A stretch of 64,000 nucleotides of DNA from Artemisia argyi (Eukaryota > Streptophyta > Magnoliopsida > Asterales > Asteraceae): contig CM060691.1 in assembly GCA_030686995.1 (NCBI GenBank), forward strand, positions 90,207,055-90,271,054, read 5' to 3'. The notes under the pieces are model-generated. The model worked only from the letters and a program-made list of their open reading frames with translations, had not been told where the DNA came from and ran no database searches. Both the position numbers and the translations under genes were made by a program. Positions 10,872 to 21,704 of this stretch are shown here, piece by piece (the stretch's first letter is position 1; every line of letters begins with the position of its first letter).

Positions 10872-11608
10872 ATGAATTCCGATCATTTTTTCTGTGAAGA
10901 TGCTTAAAATGACGAGGTTAATAGTTTAATCTTCGAGTTTTTAAAAGACGCCGCTTTGCTTATTCATCATGCTTACACTTGAAAAATCCCAAAAAAACCC
11001 ACGAGCGGCTGGTAGAAAGAGATCCTTATGGTGGTAATGATCGTTTGGTAGCGGCTTCCTTCGTTGACAACCCAATGTATGACCAAGCAACATTCCGTAT
11101 GAGGTTCCGAATGAAATAAAAACTATTCACAAGCATTGTTCGAGAAAAGTGATACTATGTTGTATTTTCAACACCGTACTGATTGTTCGAAAAAACTTGA
11201 CATTTCCCTATTGATTAAGTGTACTTCTGTAATTCGTCAACTAGCATACGGCGCCATTCCCGAACAACTAGGCGAATATCTTCAAATTGGTGGTAAAACT
11301 TTTAATGATTGTCTCGACAATTTTTGTGATGGGGTATGCAGTTATATGGAGCGGAGTTTTTGCGATAGCCTACACAAACCAATGTCGAAAAGCTCTATGC
11401 TTTTCACGAGCTGCAACATGGGTTTTCTGGGATGTTACGAAGCATCACTGTACTAAATGGCCTTAGGCTTAATGTCCAGTTGCACATCATGGTCAATTAT
11501 GCAGGGGCGATTCCGGGTCAGACCTATTCATTTTATTAGAAGCGGTTGCCTCACATGATTTATGGATTTGGCATGCGTTATTGGTGTTGCTGGTTCGAAC
11601 AACGACAT
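10872..11608 (+). pseudogene. HARBI1/ALP1-like transposase, N-terminal and central part (decayed)
   Basis: Pieces of the plant PIF/Harbinger DDE nuclease family are readable across frames: FEFLKDAALLIHH, SFVDNPMYDQATFRMRFRM, CTSVIRQLAYGAIPEQLGEYLQ, then SHDLWIWHA and GSNNDID near 11560-11610. Several in-frame stops and frame changes separate them, so no protein can be made. The longest open piece is 11136-11456. The gene stops abruptly at 11609, where a Ty3/gypsy LTR begins; its C-terminal end is found at 41538-41814. Confidence 0.75.
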
Positions 11609-13206
11609 TGATGCAGGATTTACCAACCAGGTTTTATATTTATAAATTGCTCGTCTACCTAAGGTTTACCAAATGCACTATCGGGCAGTGTACCCGGTCG
11701 TGTATGATATAGCTAACGGTAAAGCCGAGGTCGTCACAAGAGCTATGCATGCGGAATCTAAGTCTAATGTCACTGGCTTTAAAAGAGGGTTTATGATTAA
11801 TTGATTAATACTAATGAAATGAAATAAACAAAAAAATAAATAAATCAATTAAATAACGAAGAGAAATCAAATGGGAGAAAAGTGTTAACCTAATTACTAC
11901 TCTTGTTATCATGATGACAAGTTTTCTAATTAATGCATCCTAACGTTTCATCTGAGGATTTAATTCGGCTGGACTCAGATGGTCAAATCTTCAAATCCTA
12001 TCTTTCACCTTGCCCTATTCCGTACCTAATGATTACAAGACTTTGCTGGCAAATACAACTATACAAGGTGAAAGAGTCATTAAGCGCTTCTACTAACTTA
12101 GAATAGTCTAACCGGATGAGGCCGGTCGAAACTTATATCCCCCCTCATTCCTTAAGCAAGTCAGTTTGGTAGGTGGTCGTTCGTTGAAATTTTCACATGA
12201 ATAGTGATAGTCCTATGGTCAATTCCTATCACCAAACACACCCTTATCCGCTATGGTTCCTATGGTCAATTCTTCTTGCCTTAATGGAACTACCAAACAT
12301 CATTACTACCGAAACAAAGGTGTCCTAAGACATGCTAAGAAAGTATACAAATAAAACAAATGCAAACGCCAGAAAACTAAATCATAACAATAACAATTTC
12401 ATAACTAGGCTAACACCAAAGGTGTTTAGCCACTCATATTTATAAATGCAGAAAAATAAATGTTTAACATGATTAATGAAAATATAAATTCAATACAAAG
12501 AGTATGAATGATAAAACTTATGATTGAAGCGTGAATTCTCCCTTGGAAATGACTTGTATGCTTGCAGAACTTCGTCCTCCTTGCTCCCCAATTCTTATTT
12601 GACTTATGTGTGTGAGAAAGTGATGTTTAAAGTGCGGAATTAGGGCTTGTATTTATAGTCTCGATTTTTCTTCGGCGTAGCTATTAGGTCAAGCTACGCA
12701 GTAGCCTTTGTTATTCCCAACTACGCCGTAGTTGGATCTTCTGCTACACCCATAGAACTCTCGTTAACACATCTATGGCGTAGTCAAATGAGAGACTACG
12801 TCGTAGCTTAGTCAAGGAGTACAAAAATTCGTCTAAGTATGGGAATGAAGATCTACGGTGTAGCTCTAATGATAGCTACGCCCGTAGAAGTCTCGTAGTC
12901 ACATCTACGCCGTAGCCTGATAGTTGGCTACGCCGTAGGTGTTGGTCAGCGTTGACTTCAGTCTTCAGTGTAAATAGATGCTACGACATAGGTAGAGAGG
13001 GCCTCTACGCCGTAGTTAGTGATATTTCAGCATACTTCAATAATTTTCAATTAAAACCTTCCAAATCCGCGTCCTTTCGTTCCAATGCTCATTTTTGCCC
13101 TGAAAATAAAATATAAACAAATAAGATATCCTAGTAAAATGGCATAAAAGATAAACATATTAGGGGGAAATTAATATTAAAATTTCATAACTATTTGATG
13201 TTATCA
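11609..13206 (-). repeat. 3' LTR of the gypsy element (1598 bp)
   Basis: It shares its left end (TGATGCAGGATTTACC) with the copy at 27346. The right end is placed at TTATCA before a pyrimidine-rich run that reads as a polypurine tract on the minus strand, giving TGAT...ATCA ends. It contains an array of CTACGCCGTAG palindromes. Confidence 0.7.
12694..13015. repeat. Array of CTACGCCGTAG palindromes in the gypsy 3' LTR
   Basis: Ten copies of the 11-bp palindrome or close variants start at 12694, 12721, 12773, 12796, 12853, 12876, 12905, 12928, 12981 and 13005. Spacing is irregular (23-57 bp). Four are exact. The other LTR carries the same array. Confidence 0.8.
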
Positions 13207-15648
13207 AATATCCCCCACTTGAAATCTACTTGCCCTTAAGGTGATCTTATTAGAATAATTTTCAAAAAGTTATCTCCCGAGAAACCAGAAGATATGAATC
13301 TAAAAACTTCCTATGCTAGAATCAAACAAAGTCGAACACCTCACGAAATTGGAACAAACATTCATGCTCTCTCTCTAATCTAAGTTTTAATTTTGGTGTG
13401 ATCACTCAACGCACAGTCATAGTAAGTATTCTATCATAGGCTTGGCGGTTACACAGACCTCCACCACTAGAACTAAGGTCAAAACAAATTTTAAAGGCAA
13501 TATTGGGTGAACACATATAAGGCTAAAGGTGTAGTGTTGTTACTAACATACTACGGTAAAGGTGACAAAGGCATTGATACATGACCGGAATGCTGTGCAA
13601 GACACCAATGACTGCTCAAATCCCTTACCTAAGCATGATTCACAACTAAAGGGTAGGATAAGACATGGGATGCACAAAAATGGTGTAAAATAAAAATAGA
13701 ATCAAATAGTCTTAGCCAATAACCGAGTCGCTACCACTTGCCATTCATCCAAAGATAAAGCTCCAAGACACAAAAACTGGATCATATAACAAGTGAATGT
13801 GCCATTAGAGGATGTCATGATGGGCACAACACTTGGTCTTCATGTTGGTCAAAAGAAATAACCAACTCAAATATTCATAAGTGATCGAGGTGGCCTCCTC
13901 GATGCTAAATCTTTTTAAGTTCAAACAAGATGCTATACATTGTTGCACCGAAAATAAACTATCTACATACAAAATTTCATATTTTTTCACAATAAAAATT
14001 ACAAGGAATAATAAATACATCCCCCTACTTGATATGAATCATACTTGGAATAATTGGGGGGTCTCAAATGATCTTCAAAGATAGGTCTTCAACGTAGGCG
14101 TGATTTCTAAATCTCTTAATTCGAACCTCAAACTAGGGCAAGTGGCAACTTTCAAATCATAGACCAAGATTACACGGTAGGCTAAGGCTAATAGGTGTAT
14201 CGAAACAATAATTATATAGGTAAGTAACGAAAGAATGGCTCTGAAAGGTGTATCTAGGGGTATCTTGCACTAAAGGTGAGTGCAACAAAAGGGTTTAAAC
14301 ACGGGGGTGGAAAAGTCAATGTGACTAATCGATAAACGCACACATATAGGCTTTTTAGGTGATAATCCTAAAATATTGCCTTCTCAAAAAGTTTCTTCCA
14401 AATGTATCAAGTAATCTCGACACACTACTCGTCTACGGTCTCAAAATGATGTAAAGGACAAGTTCTAAAGTCTACAAACTACCGACACACTCAATATTTG
14501 GTGGATTTGGAGTAAATTAGGGGAAACTGAAAAGGCTAAACCTCACCATGGAATTAAAGGTTAAATGTGCTCGGCTAAGGTCTATTCTAGTTAGGTTCAG
14601 AAAAACATGTCAAAATTTTAAAAATGGCATAATTTTTCAAAATAAACTAGAAAAATGGGCAAAATAAAGTTCAAGTTATAAATTCTACTCTCGTCCCCCC
14701 CACTTGAAATGTACATAGTCCCTTTTGTACGCAATAAGCAATAATATAAAGGAGATAGGTAGAATTAAAATGAGAACTTCCCTTAAATTTGCTTCTTGAA
14801 TTGATAGAAAGAACATGTTTGAGAAAACGTGCATTCGCTTCGCCTAATGAGCAAACTTCATATCCCTGAAATCACGTAACTACCACAAGCATAAAATCTA
14901 AAAAGAAAAACAAACGAAAAATAAAAATCCTAACTCACTTTCGTTGGAATCACGGTTGCATTTAGCATATGCAACAAGCCTTTTAAACCACTTGGTGTCC
15001 CAAGTGGACGAGTGAAGTCTCGTGAGGATTTACAGTGGATACACCCACAAAGTTCATTTAAAAACTAATACAAAGTTAAAGCATATTTGTTATAAAAAAA
15101 TATTTTAAAATTTAATTTGGTACAGGAGAAAGCTACGGCATAGTGAGTATGCAGAACTACGCCGTAGGTAATGAAACCTAGCAAAAGTCTGACACCTGGA
15201 GGATGTTATGGTGTAGTTATAGATTGAGCTACGCCGTAGAAGCTTTCTAACGTAAATTCCTGGAGTGAAAATTCTAAATCCAGCTCCTCCATCATCTACC
15301 TTTCTCCATTACCTACAAATAATTACTACAAAACATACAAAACCAACTAAACTAATAAAACAGAAAAGAAAATGATAATTTGGGTTGTCTCTTGAAAGAG
15401 CACTTTTGTTTATTATCGAGTCTTTAAGTTAGACTCATTGCCATGGTTAGTCCGTAGGCCCCACACCAGATTTGGTGTTCATCTCTTCTTTGATCAAATT
15501 CTTGAATTTTTCTCCATTCATCCGCCCCACTAGAAGTTGTTTGTCAATGGTCTTATCAGCACATATAAAGCTTCTTATTCCTTCGATAGTATATCTTCTC
15601 ACCTTAAAGGTTTCCAGCTTGACTTTCGGTGCGTCGTATTTAACTCCT
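13207..15648 (-). other. Non-coding 3' internal region of the gypsy element
   Basis: No coding region is supported in these 2.4 kb. The minus-strand polypurine tract lies next to the LTR (13212-13222 on the plus strand as CCCCC-ACTTGAAAT). A second near-copy of that motif is at 14695-14710. Three further CTACGCCGTAG-type palindromes lie at 15133, 15157 and 15229. Confidence 0.6.
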
Positions 15649-16134
15649 TCAATTTAACAACCATGAACTTTCATTTACCTCCAACTCGACTTCATGCCAG
15701 AATGCTCGCCTCTTCTTTGAGGTTCTTTCACACTTATCCCAAATGTCCTGAAGCATGTAGCCTTTTAGCCTCATTTTTAGTCCGTATTCGTCTAAAAGTT
15801 GTAATACTTCCCTTTCGAACTCTAGCTTAAATATCTCAAAACTCCTATTGTAGGGATCATTATCACCATCAAGTATTTCGGATTCATTCGAATAGCTATC
15901 AATCACCCATTCTACGAAAACCTTAAGTTTAGTTTTCTTGTCGATGTTGGTGGTGCCGAACCTCACTCTTAGCGATTCATCAAATGAAAAAACACGTCCC
16001 TTAAGTTCCTTGTTTTGGTCAATACATTTAATCTTAAAATGCTGATCATCTTCCGGCTGATTATCAGGAAAAGAGCTTGTTGAACATTCCCGAGTTTTGG
16101 CTGAGTAAACCTTTTCATTCAAGTGAGTCTTCCA
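15649..16134 (-). pseudogene. Gypsy element post-protease domain, C-terminal half (split by copia 1)
   Basis: A reading frame starting at the copia 1 target site continues NEKVYSAKTRECSTSSF and ends SSWLLN-stop at 15649. The part EYGLKMRLKGYMLQDIWDKC resembles the end of ORFs in Asteraceae Athila-like elements. The first half is at 25072-25412; with one copy of the 5-bp target duplication discounted, the two halves are in the same frame. Function is unknown. Confidence 0.6.
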
Positions 16135-16877
16135 TGTTGAGGGACCGATTACACGATAAGGTGGTTAAACCTTCGTTCTTTGTGTATGAGATATGTTTGT
16201 GTAAATATGATTAAGTATGCGGAATCTACTTAACCACACTTAGAAGATTTATGTTTATTGTTATGGAAATGGAATAGTTAACACCAAATGATTCAATATT
16301 ATTCAAAAAAAAAAATAATACGAGTGATCTTTTGCTTATCACTAGGGTTACAAAGACCTTGAATCTTATGTTTTTTCTTTCTATTGTCTGTCTATCAGTG
16401 TTGTGTATGGCATTGTCTCTCTTATCTATATATCTAAGATTTTCCTTTTATAGTCCAAGGAAATATCTTTTACAAACTACATGACTCAACAAATAACTAG
16501 CTTATGACTAATCACTATTCTAGCTTAGTCATACAAGATACATCATGTATCTAAGATAAACAACTCACTTAGAGTGTTCAATTTGATGACTAGAACTAAG
16601 ATATTATCTTTTTATGCAAGTGTTGAATAAGTCGGTCTTATCTACACAGCTGTTTGTTATGAGTCATAGCTGCACAGTCATAGCAGCAGCAGAATCAAGC
16701 AGTAGTATGATTCAGCAGCAGAGTCAAGCAGTAGTATGATTCAGCAGCAGAGTCAAGCAGCAGTAGTATCAAGCAGTAGTATGATTCAGCAGCAGAATAA
16801 AGCAGCAGCAGGATTCAGCAGCAGAATCACCTTCAGTGGAAACTCGCTTTGATTCTTCTGATATTTAATTCCTAACA
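16135..16877 (-). repeat. 3' LTR of copia 1 (743 bp)
   Basis: TGTTGAGGGACC...TTCCTAACA. Positions about 16680-16830 are an irregular array of CAGCAG/CAGTAG-type units ending in GATTC or AATC. The minus-strand TATA (CTATAAAAGG) is repeated here as in the 5' LTR. Confidence 0.95.
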
Positions 16878-18224
16878 ATCCTCCCCTAAACATGTGAATC
16901 ACATTCAAACATGTTTTTCTGAATTAAATGAGGACTTTGTGAAGATCTTTCAAACACTTCATTGTCAGATTTGGTTGATCTGAACTTTCTTCTCTTCTGA
17001 GTGAATGAACTTATCTTTCTCTGGAACTTATCTGCTTTCTGATCTTTCAACAAGTGATGAACAAACGTAGTGAACTGAAATTGAATCTTTTCAACTTTTT
17101 GACTTAGATAGAACTTTCTCCTTTGAAATGCTTCATCCTTTCTGAATACAACATTTAAGAATGTTCTTGTCATTTTCAACCTCTATGTCATCATCTTGTA
17201 TGATCTTGTCTTTTCTTTTGGTTAATCTTCCTTAAACTGGGCTTTGAATTTCCTCCCCTGAGATTCAAATATCATCTTATATTGATATCCTCCCCTTGTT
17301 TGAAAGATTTTCTCACAATCATAACATCATCATCTGATTTAGCATTGTTCCATGTTTTCAGACAATTTGTACATGAAGCCATCAATTCCTTAAGAGTTTA
17401 AGATTCTGTCCTCATCACTTCTAGGTGTGTTAACTCCTATGAGAGGTGATTCAATGGACATTTTTGACTTATGGTCCATCATTTGATGGTTTTTAAAGTC
17501 ATCTTTTGAAAATCCTTTTAAGAAACTTTTGCCTTAGCAGTATGTATATGATTTTATTATAAAAAATCATACTGCTTACAACCATTTTGAAAGGATTAAG
17601 TGTGTAACAGACACTTAATCAAAATTTCGGTTTAAAGCAACCTCTGGTTGTGTGAGAACCAACGTTTTCAGTTATAAATAACCGCCTGTGTATAGATAAA
17701 CCTATTCAAAAGGCTTTCTTTACAGGGTTTCCAGCTCGTGGCATTTGTTACCTCTAACACAAGTGTTAGATTCACTTTTGCTCGCTGTTCTTTCTATCAG
17801 ATATCCGTAGACTAGTCACATTATACTTGAGAGTATAAAATGATAGAAAGTGAGTTGTATCAGTGATTAACTGATCAACTAATTTATCAATTCAAAGTGA
17901 AATATCATAATCAGATTCCAAGAAAGAAGTTTTAAGGATTTTTGAAGTCCCAAACCTTTTCTATCATGAACCTATTATATCAGTGGAAATGATCCGCAGC
18001 AATGATCAGCTTTCACTTGAAATAGCCTTTCAGCTCAAACATTCATACCTGAAATTGTTAGTCTAAAACAAAAAGAACAAAGTACAAAGTACTTGTCTTG
18101 AATTTAGAATAATCATAAAGCTAACTGTATGAATAACTTCAAATATTGTTAATAGTAGACTTAGATAACAAAGTTAGATGCATTAACAAAAATCTATATA
18201 CAAAAACACATTATATTGAAAAAT
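16878..18224 (-). other. 3' untranslated region and polypurine tract of copia 1
   Basis: Next to the LTR the minus strand reads TTTAGGGGAGGAT, the polypurine tract (16878-16890). Two more GGGGAGGA motifs occur near 17251 and 17287, echoing the multi-PPT habit of Sirevirus-like elements. The 97-codon ORF at 16886-17179 overlaps the tract and looks like chance. Confidence 0.65.
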
Positions 18225-21200
18225 TTAAAGATTAAGCATTCCAATACTTGCTACCAAGTACTGAAATCTACCAACATCAAAAGCTTTGGTAAGAAGATCT
18301 GCAAAGTTTTGTTCTGAAGCAATTTTCATTACTTGAATTAACCTTTTCTCATTGCAATCTCTTATAAAATGATGTCTTATTTCAATGTGTTTTGTTTTAG
18401 AATGTTGCACTGGATTTTTAATAATGCAAATTGTACTACTATTATCAATATGTATAATGGTATGTAAGAAATTGTACCCATAATCAAGAAGTTGGTTTTG
18501 AAGCCATAGAACTTGACCACAGCAACTTGCAGCAGCTACATATTCAGCTTCAGTTGTTGAATTTGCCACAATTGTTTGCTTCTTACACTGCCATGAGATA
18601 AGTCTGCATCCAAGGAATTGACATCCTCCGGTTGTTGACTTTCTGTCCAAGCTAGCACCAGCATAGTCACTGTCTGAGAATGCTATCAAATCAAAAGGTG
18701 ATTCTCTAGAATACCATAAACCCAACCTTGGTTGACCTTTGAGATATCTAAAAATTCTTTTGACTGCTGTTAAATGAGAAACCTTTGGAGTTACTTGAAA
18801 TCTTGCACAAGCACAAACAGAGAACATGATATCAGGTCTGGATGATGTAAGATACATCAAAGAACCTATCATAGATCTGTATGTATGTACATCCACATTT
18901 TCTCCATCTGCATCTTTAAGAAGTGGCTTCTCAGGATCCATTGGTGTGCTTGCTATTTTTGAATCAGCAAATTGAAATTTTCTAAGAATCTCTGCAACAT
19001 ATTTGTCTTGACTAATAAATATGCCTTCAGAAGATTGCTTAACTTGCAGACCCAAAAAGAATGTAAGTTCTCCCATAGAACTCATCTGAAACTTATCTTT
19101 CATAAGTTTTTCAAAGTCTAAACACATCTCCTTCCTTGTAGATCCAAAGATAATGTCATCCACATACACCTGTACTAACAGAAGATCTTTCTTGTGTTGT
19201 TTGATGAAAAGTGTCTGATCAATCTTTCCTCTTTGAAATCCATTCTCTAATAAATAGGAAGCTAGTGTTGCATACCAAGCTCTTGGTGCCTGATGTAGGC
19301 CATATAGAGCTTTAACTACCTTGTACACTTTGTCTGGATGGTCAGGGTCAGTGAAGCCTGGAGGTTGTGTAACATACACCTCTTCTTCAATTGAACCATA
19401 TAAAAATGCACTCTTGACATCCATTTGGTAAACTGTGAAGTTCATAAATGAAGCATAAGCTAAGAAAAGCCTAATTGCCTCAATTCGAGCTACTGGAGCA
19501 TAAACCTCATCATAGTCTATCCCTTCTTCTTGTGTGTACCCTTGTGCTACTAATCTAGCCTTATTCTTAATCACTATGCCTCTTTCATCCCTTTTATTTC
19601 TAAAAACCCATCTAGTGCCAATTACCCTTACACCATAAGGTAAATCAGCTAGCACCCATACCTTTTGAATTTTGAACTGAAGAAGCTCCTCTTGCATAGC
19701 CTCTAACCAGCTTGAATTTTCTAGGGCTTTATGAATATTCTTTGGTTCATCTTGTGAGAGAAAACATACAAACAAACAGGAGTTTGAAGACTCATGTTGC
19801 TTTGAAGCATAAAGGGCATCAAGAATCCCTTTTTGATCTGAAGACATCAATTGTTGTCTTGTCTTCACACCAGATTGTACATCTCCAATCACATTTTCTA
19901 GGGAGTGGACTTTGTGAATTCGTGTTTGCGGAGTGGAAGGAACTTGATAATCAGATGGAATATTGCACAAATCCACCTCATCTTCTGAAAAGTCTGATTT
20001 TGTTTCTTCTGAAGGACTATCAGCAGAGACAATTTGCTTATCAGCAGGAATTGTTTGATCATCAGCAGGAACATTTTGCTCATCAGCAGGAACATTTTGC
20101 TGTTCTTCTGTTCTTCCTTCTCTGATTTTATCTTCAATATCTTCTTTAGCTTTGCCAGAAGAAGATTCTCCATTGGTTGAAGTTGATTCCACATTGGTAT
20201 TTGACCATATTGGCATCATCACATAATCTTGATGTGTCTTCTTGTCTAACCTTGCCTCATCTGTTGCTTGTGAACCTGAAAAATCATTAGTTTCTGCAAC
20301 AACAGGCACATAATTCATTGAATGGGTTAGAGTTTCAAGATCAAATAGCCATTTTGGTCCTTGACCTTCTACATTAGACTTATTCTCTAAGAACTCTATA
20401 TGTAGACTCTCTTCTACTCTCTTAGTTCTTATGTTGTATACTCTAAAAGCTTTGCTATTGAGAGAATATCCAACAAAGAAACCTTCATCTGCTTTACCAT
20501 CAAATTTTCTCAAATGGTCTAAGGTATTCAGAATTGTCACATGACATCCAAAAGATCTAAGAAATCCTATTGCAGGAGTTCTACCTCTAAAAAGTTCATA
20601 TGATGTCTTATTGTGAAGCTGTACTATTAAAACTCTGTTCTGAACATAACAAGCAGTGTTGACTGCTTCAGCCCAAAAAGTTATAGGCAACTTTGAATCA
20701 GCTAACATAGTTCTAGCAGCTTCTATTAGTGTTCTATTCTTTCTTTCAGCTACTCCATTCTGTTGAGGAGTTCTAGCAACACTAAATTCTCTTTTAATAT
20801 CTTTTTCTTTGCAGAAATCATCCATAACTCTATTTTTAAATTCTGTCCCATTATCACATCTAATGACTTTTACTCTTTTGCTTACTAGGTTTTCTATCTC
20901 TGTAATGAAGGTCTTAAGAATGCTAGAAGTTTCATCCTTAGTTCCTAAAAAGAATACCCATGTAAATCTACTATAGTCATCAGTAACAACTAGACAAAAT
21001 CTCTTATGTATTATACTACTTATTGAAACAGGTCCAAATAAGTCCATATGAAGCATAAACAATGATTGACTGATAGAGTTAAAAATCTTGGGCTTACAAG
21101 TGACTTTGTGTTGTTTGCCTTTAAGACAAACAATGCATGTTTGATCATTTTCAAAACGTTTTTGAGGTAAACCTCTTACCAAACCATTCTTAACAATCTT

Positions 21201-21692
21201 ATTTATGGTTTTGAAGTTAATATGACCAAGTCTCCTATGCCATAACATAGATTCATCTAATGTGGCCTTTGCAACAAGACAAGTTAAAGCATCTTTAGAA
21301 ACAATGTTATTCATATCAACACTGTACATATTGCCCTTCCTAGGAATTTTAAGAAGTACTTGACTTTCATCAGGCATCTTAAAATCAGGAGAAAGTACAA
21401 GACATTCAGTCTCAGTAAAAAGAACATTATTCTTTCTATCACACATTTGTGAGACACTAAAGAGATTATACTTAAGCTCTTGCACATAAAACACATCTTC
21501 AAAATCTAATTTACTGGTTTTGATAGTACCTTTACCAGTAATCTTTCCACCAATTCCTCCTCCAAAGGTAACATATCCACCATCAATTGATTGAAAGTTG
21601 GAAAGATAAGACATGTTGCCTGTCATGTGCCTTGAACACCCACTATCTGAATATCCTTGATCTTCATGATCTGTTGGTGAATGTCCCTGCAC
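18225..21692 (-). CDS. pol: Copia 1 pol polyprotein (protease, integrase, RT, RNase H)
   Basis: 1155 codons, all open. In order: aspartic protease ([10 protein letters not shown], about residue 16); GAG-pre-integrase zinc region (WHRRLGH...C..C); integrase core with D (DLFGP, about 217), D (CDNGTEF, about 279) and E (NGVAERKNR); an acidic linker with four 7-residue NVPADEQ-type repeats; reverse transcriptase ([25 protein letters not shown] near 840); RNase H ([15 protein letters not shown]). It lies in the same frame as gag, separated only by the gag TAA and a short pyrimidine-rich stretch ending GTGCAG, so it has no ATG start of its own. It must be made by stop readthrough or by splicing out the stop. 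No missing catalytic residue was noticed. Confidence 0.95.
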   Translation of the reverse strand: MQGHSPTDHEDQGYSDSGCSRHMTGNMSYLSNFQSIDGGYVTFGGGIGGKITGKGTIKTSKLDFEDVFYVQELKYNLFSVSQMCDRKNNVLFTETECLVLSPDFKMPDESQVLLKIPRKGNMYSVDMNNIVSKDALTCLVAKATLDESMLWHRRLGHINFKTINKIVKNGLVRGLPQKRFENDQTCIVCLKGKQHKVTCKPKIFNSISQSLFMLHMDLFGPVSISSIIHKRFCLVVTDDYSRFTWVFFLGTKDETSSILKTFITEIENLVSKRVKVIRCDNGTEFKNRVMDDFCKEKDIKREFSVARTPQQNGVAERKNRTLIEAARTMLADSKLPITFWAEAVNTACYVQNRVLIVQLHNKTSYELFRGRTPAIGFLRSFGCHVTILNTLDHLRKFDGKADEGFFVGYSLNSKAFRVYNIRTKRVEESLHIEFLENKSNVEGQGPKWLFDLETLTHSMNYVPVVAETNDFSGSQATDEARLDKKTHQDYVMMPIWSNTNVESTSTNGESSSGKAKEDIEDKIREGRTEEQQNVPADEQNVPADDQTIPADKQIVSADSPSEETKSDFSEDEVDLCNIPSDYQVPSTPQTRIHKVHSLENVIGDVQSGVKTRQQLMSSDQKGILDALYASKQHESSNSCLFVCFLSQDEPKNIHKALENSSWLEAMQEELLQFKIQKVWVLADLPYGVRVIGTRWVFRNKRDERGIVIKNKARLVAQGYTQEEGIDYDEVYAPVARIEAIRLFLAYASFMNFTVYQMDVKSAFLYGSIEEEVYVTQPPGFTDPDHPDKVYKVVKALYGLHQAPRAWYATLASYLLENGFQRGKIDQTLFIKQHKKDLLLVQVYVDDIIFGSTRKEMCLDFEKLMKDKFQMSSMGELTFFLGLQVKQSSEGIFISQDKYVAEILRKFQFADSKIASTPMDPEKPLLKDADGENVDVHTYRSMIGSLMYLTSSRPDIMFSVCACARFQVTPKVSHLTAVKRIFRYLKGQPRLGLWYSRESPFDLIAFSDSDYAGASLDRKSTTGGCQFLGCRLISWQCKKQTIVANSTTEAEYVAAASCCGQVLWLQNQLLDYGYNFLHTIIHIDNSSTICIIKNPVQHSKTKHIEIRHHFIRDCNEKRLIQVMKIASEQNFADLLTKAFDVGRFQYLVASIGMLNL
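20019..20105 (-). repeat. Coding 21-bp repeat in copia 1 pol linker
   Basis: Four tandem units encode [21 protein letters not shown] and IVSADSP between integrase and reverse transcriptase. The DNA unit contains CAGCAGGAA, related to the CAGCAG motifs in the LTR. Confidence 0.7.
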
Positions 21693-21704
21693 AAAATAAA
21701 AGAA

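Noticed and set aside
16886..17179. 97-codon minus-strand ORF beside the copia 1 LTR
   Set aside because: Overlaps the polypurine tract region and has no counterpart in copia 2.
19712..20125. 137-codon plus-strand ORF with [13 protein letters not shown] repeats
   Set aside because: It is the reverse of the pol linker minisatellite; no promoter or conservation is evident.
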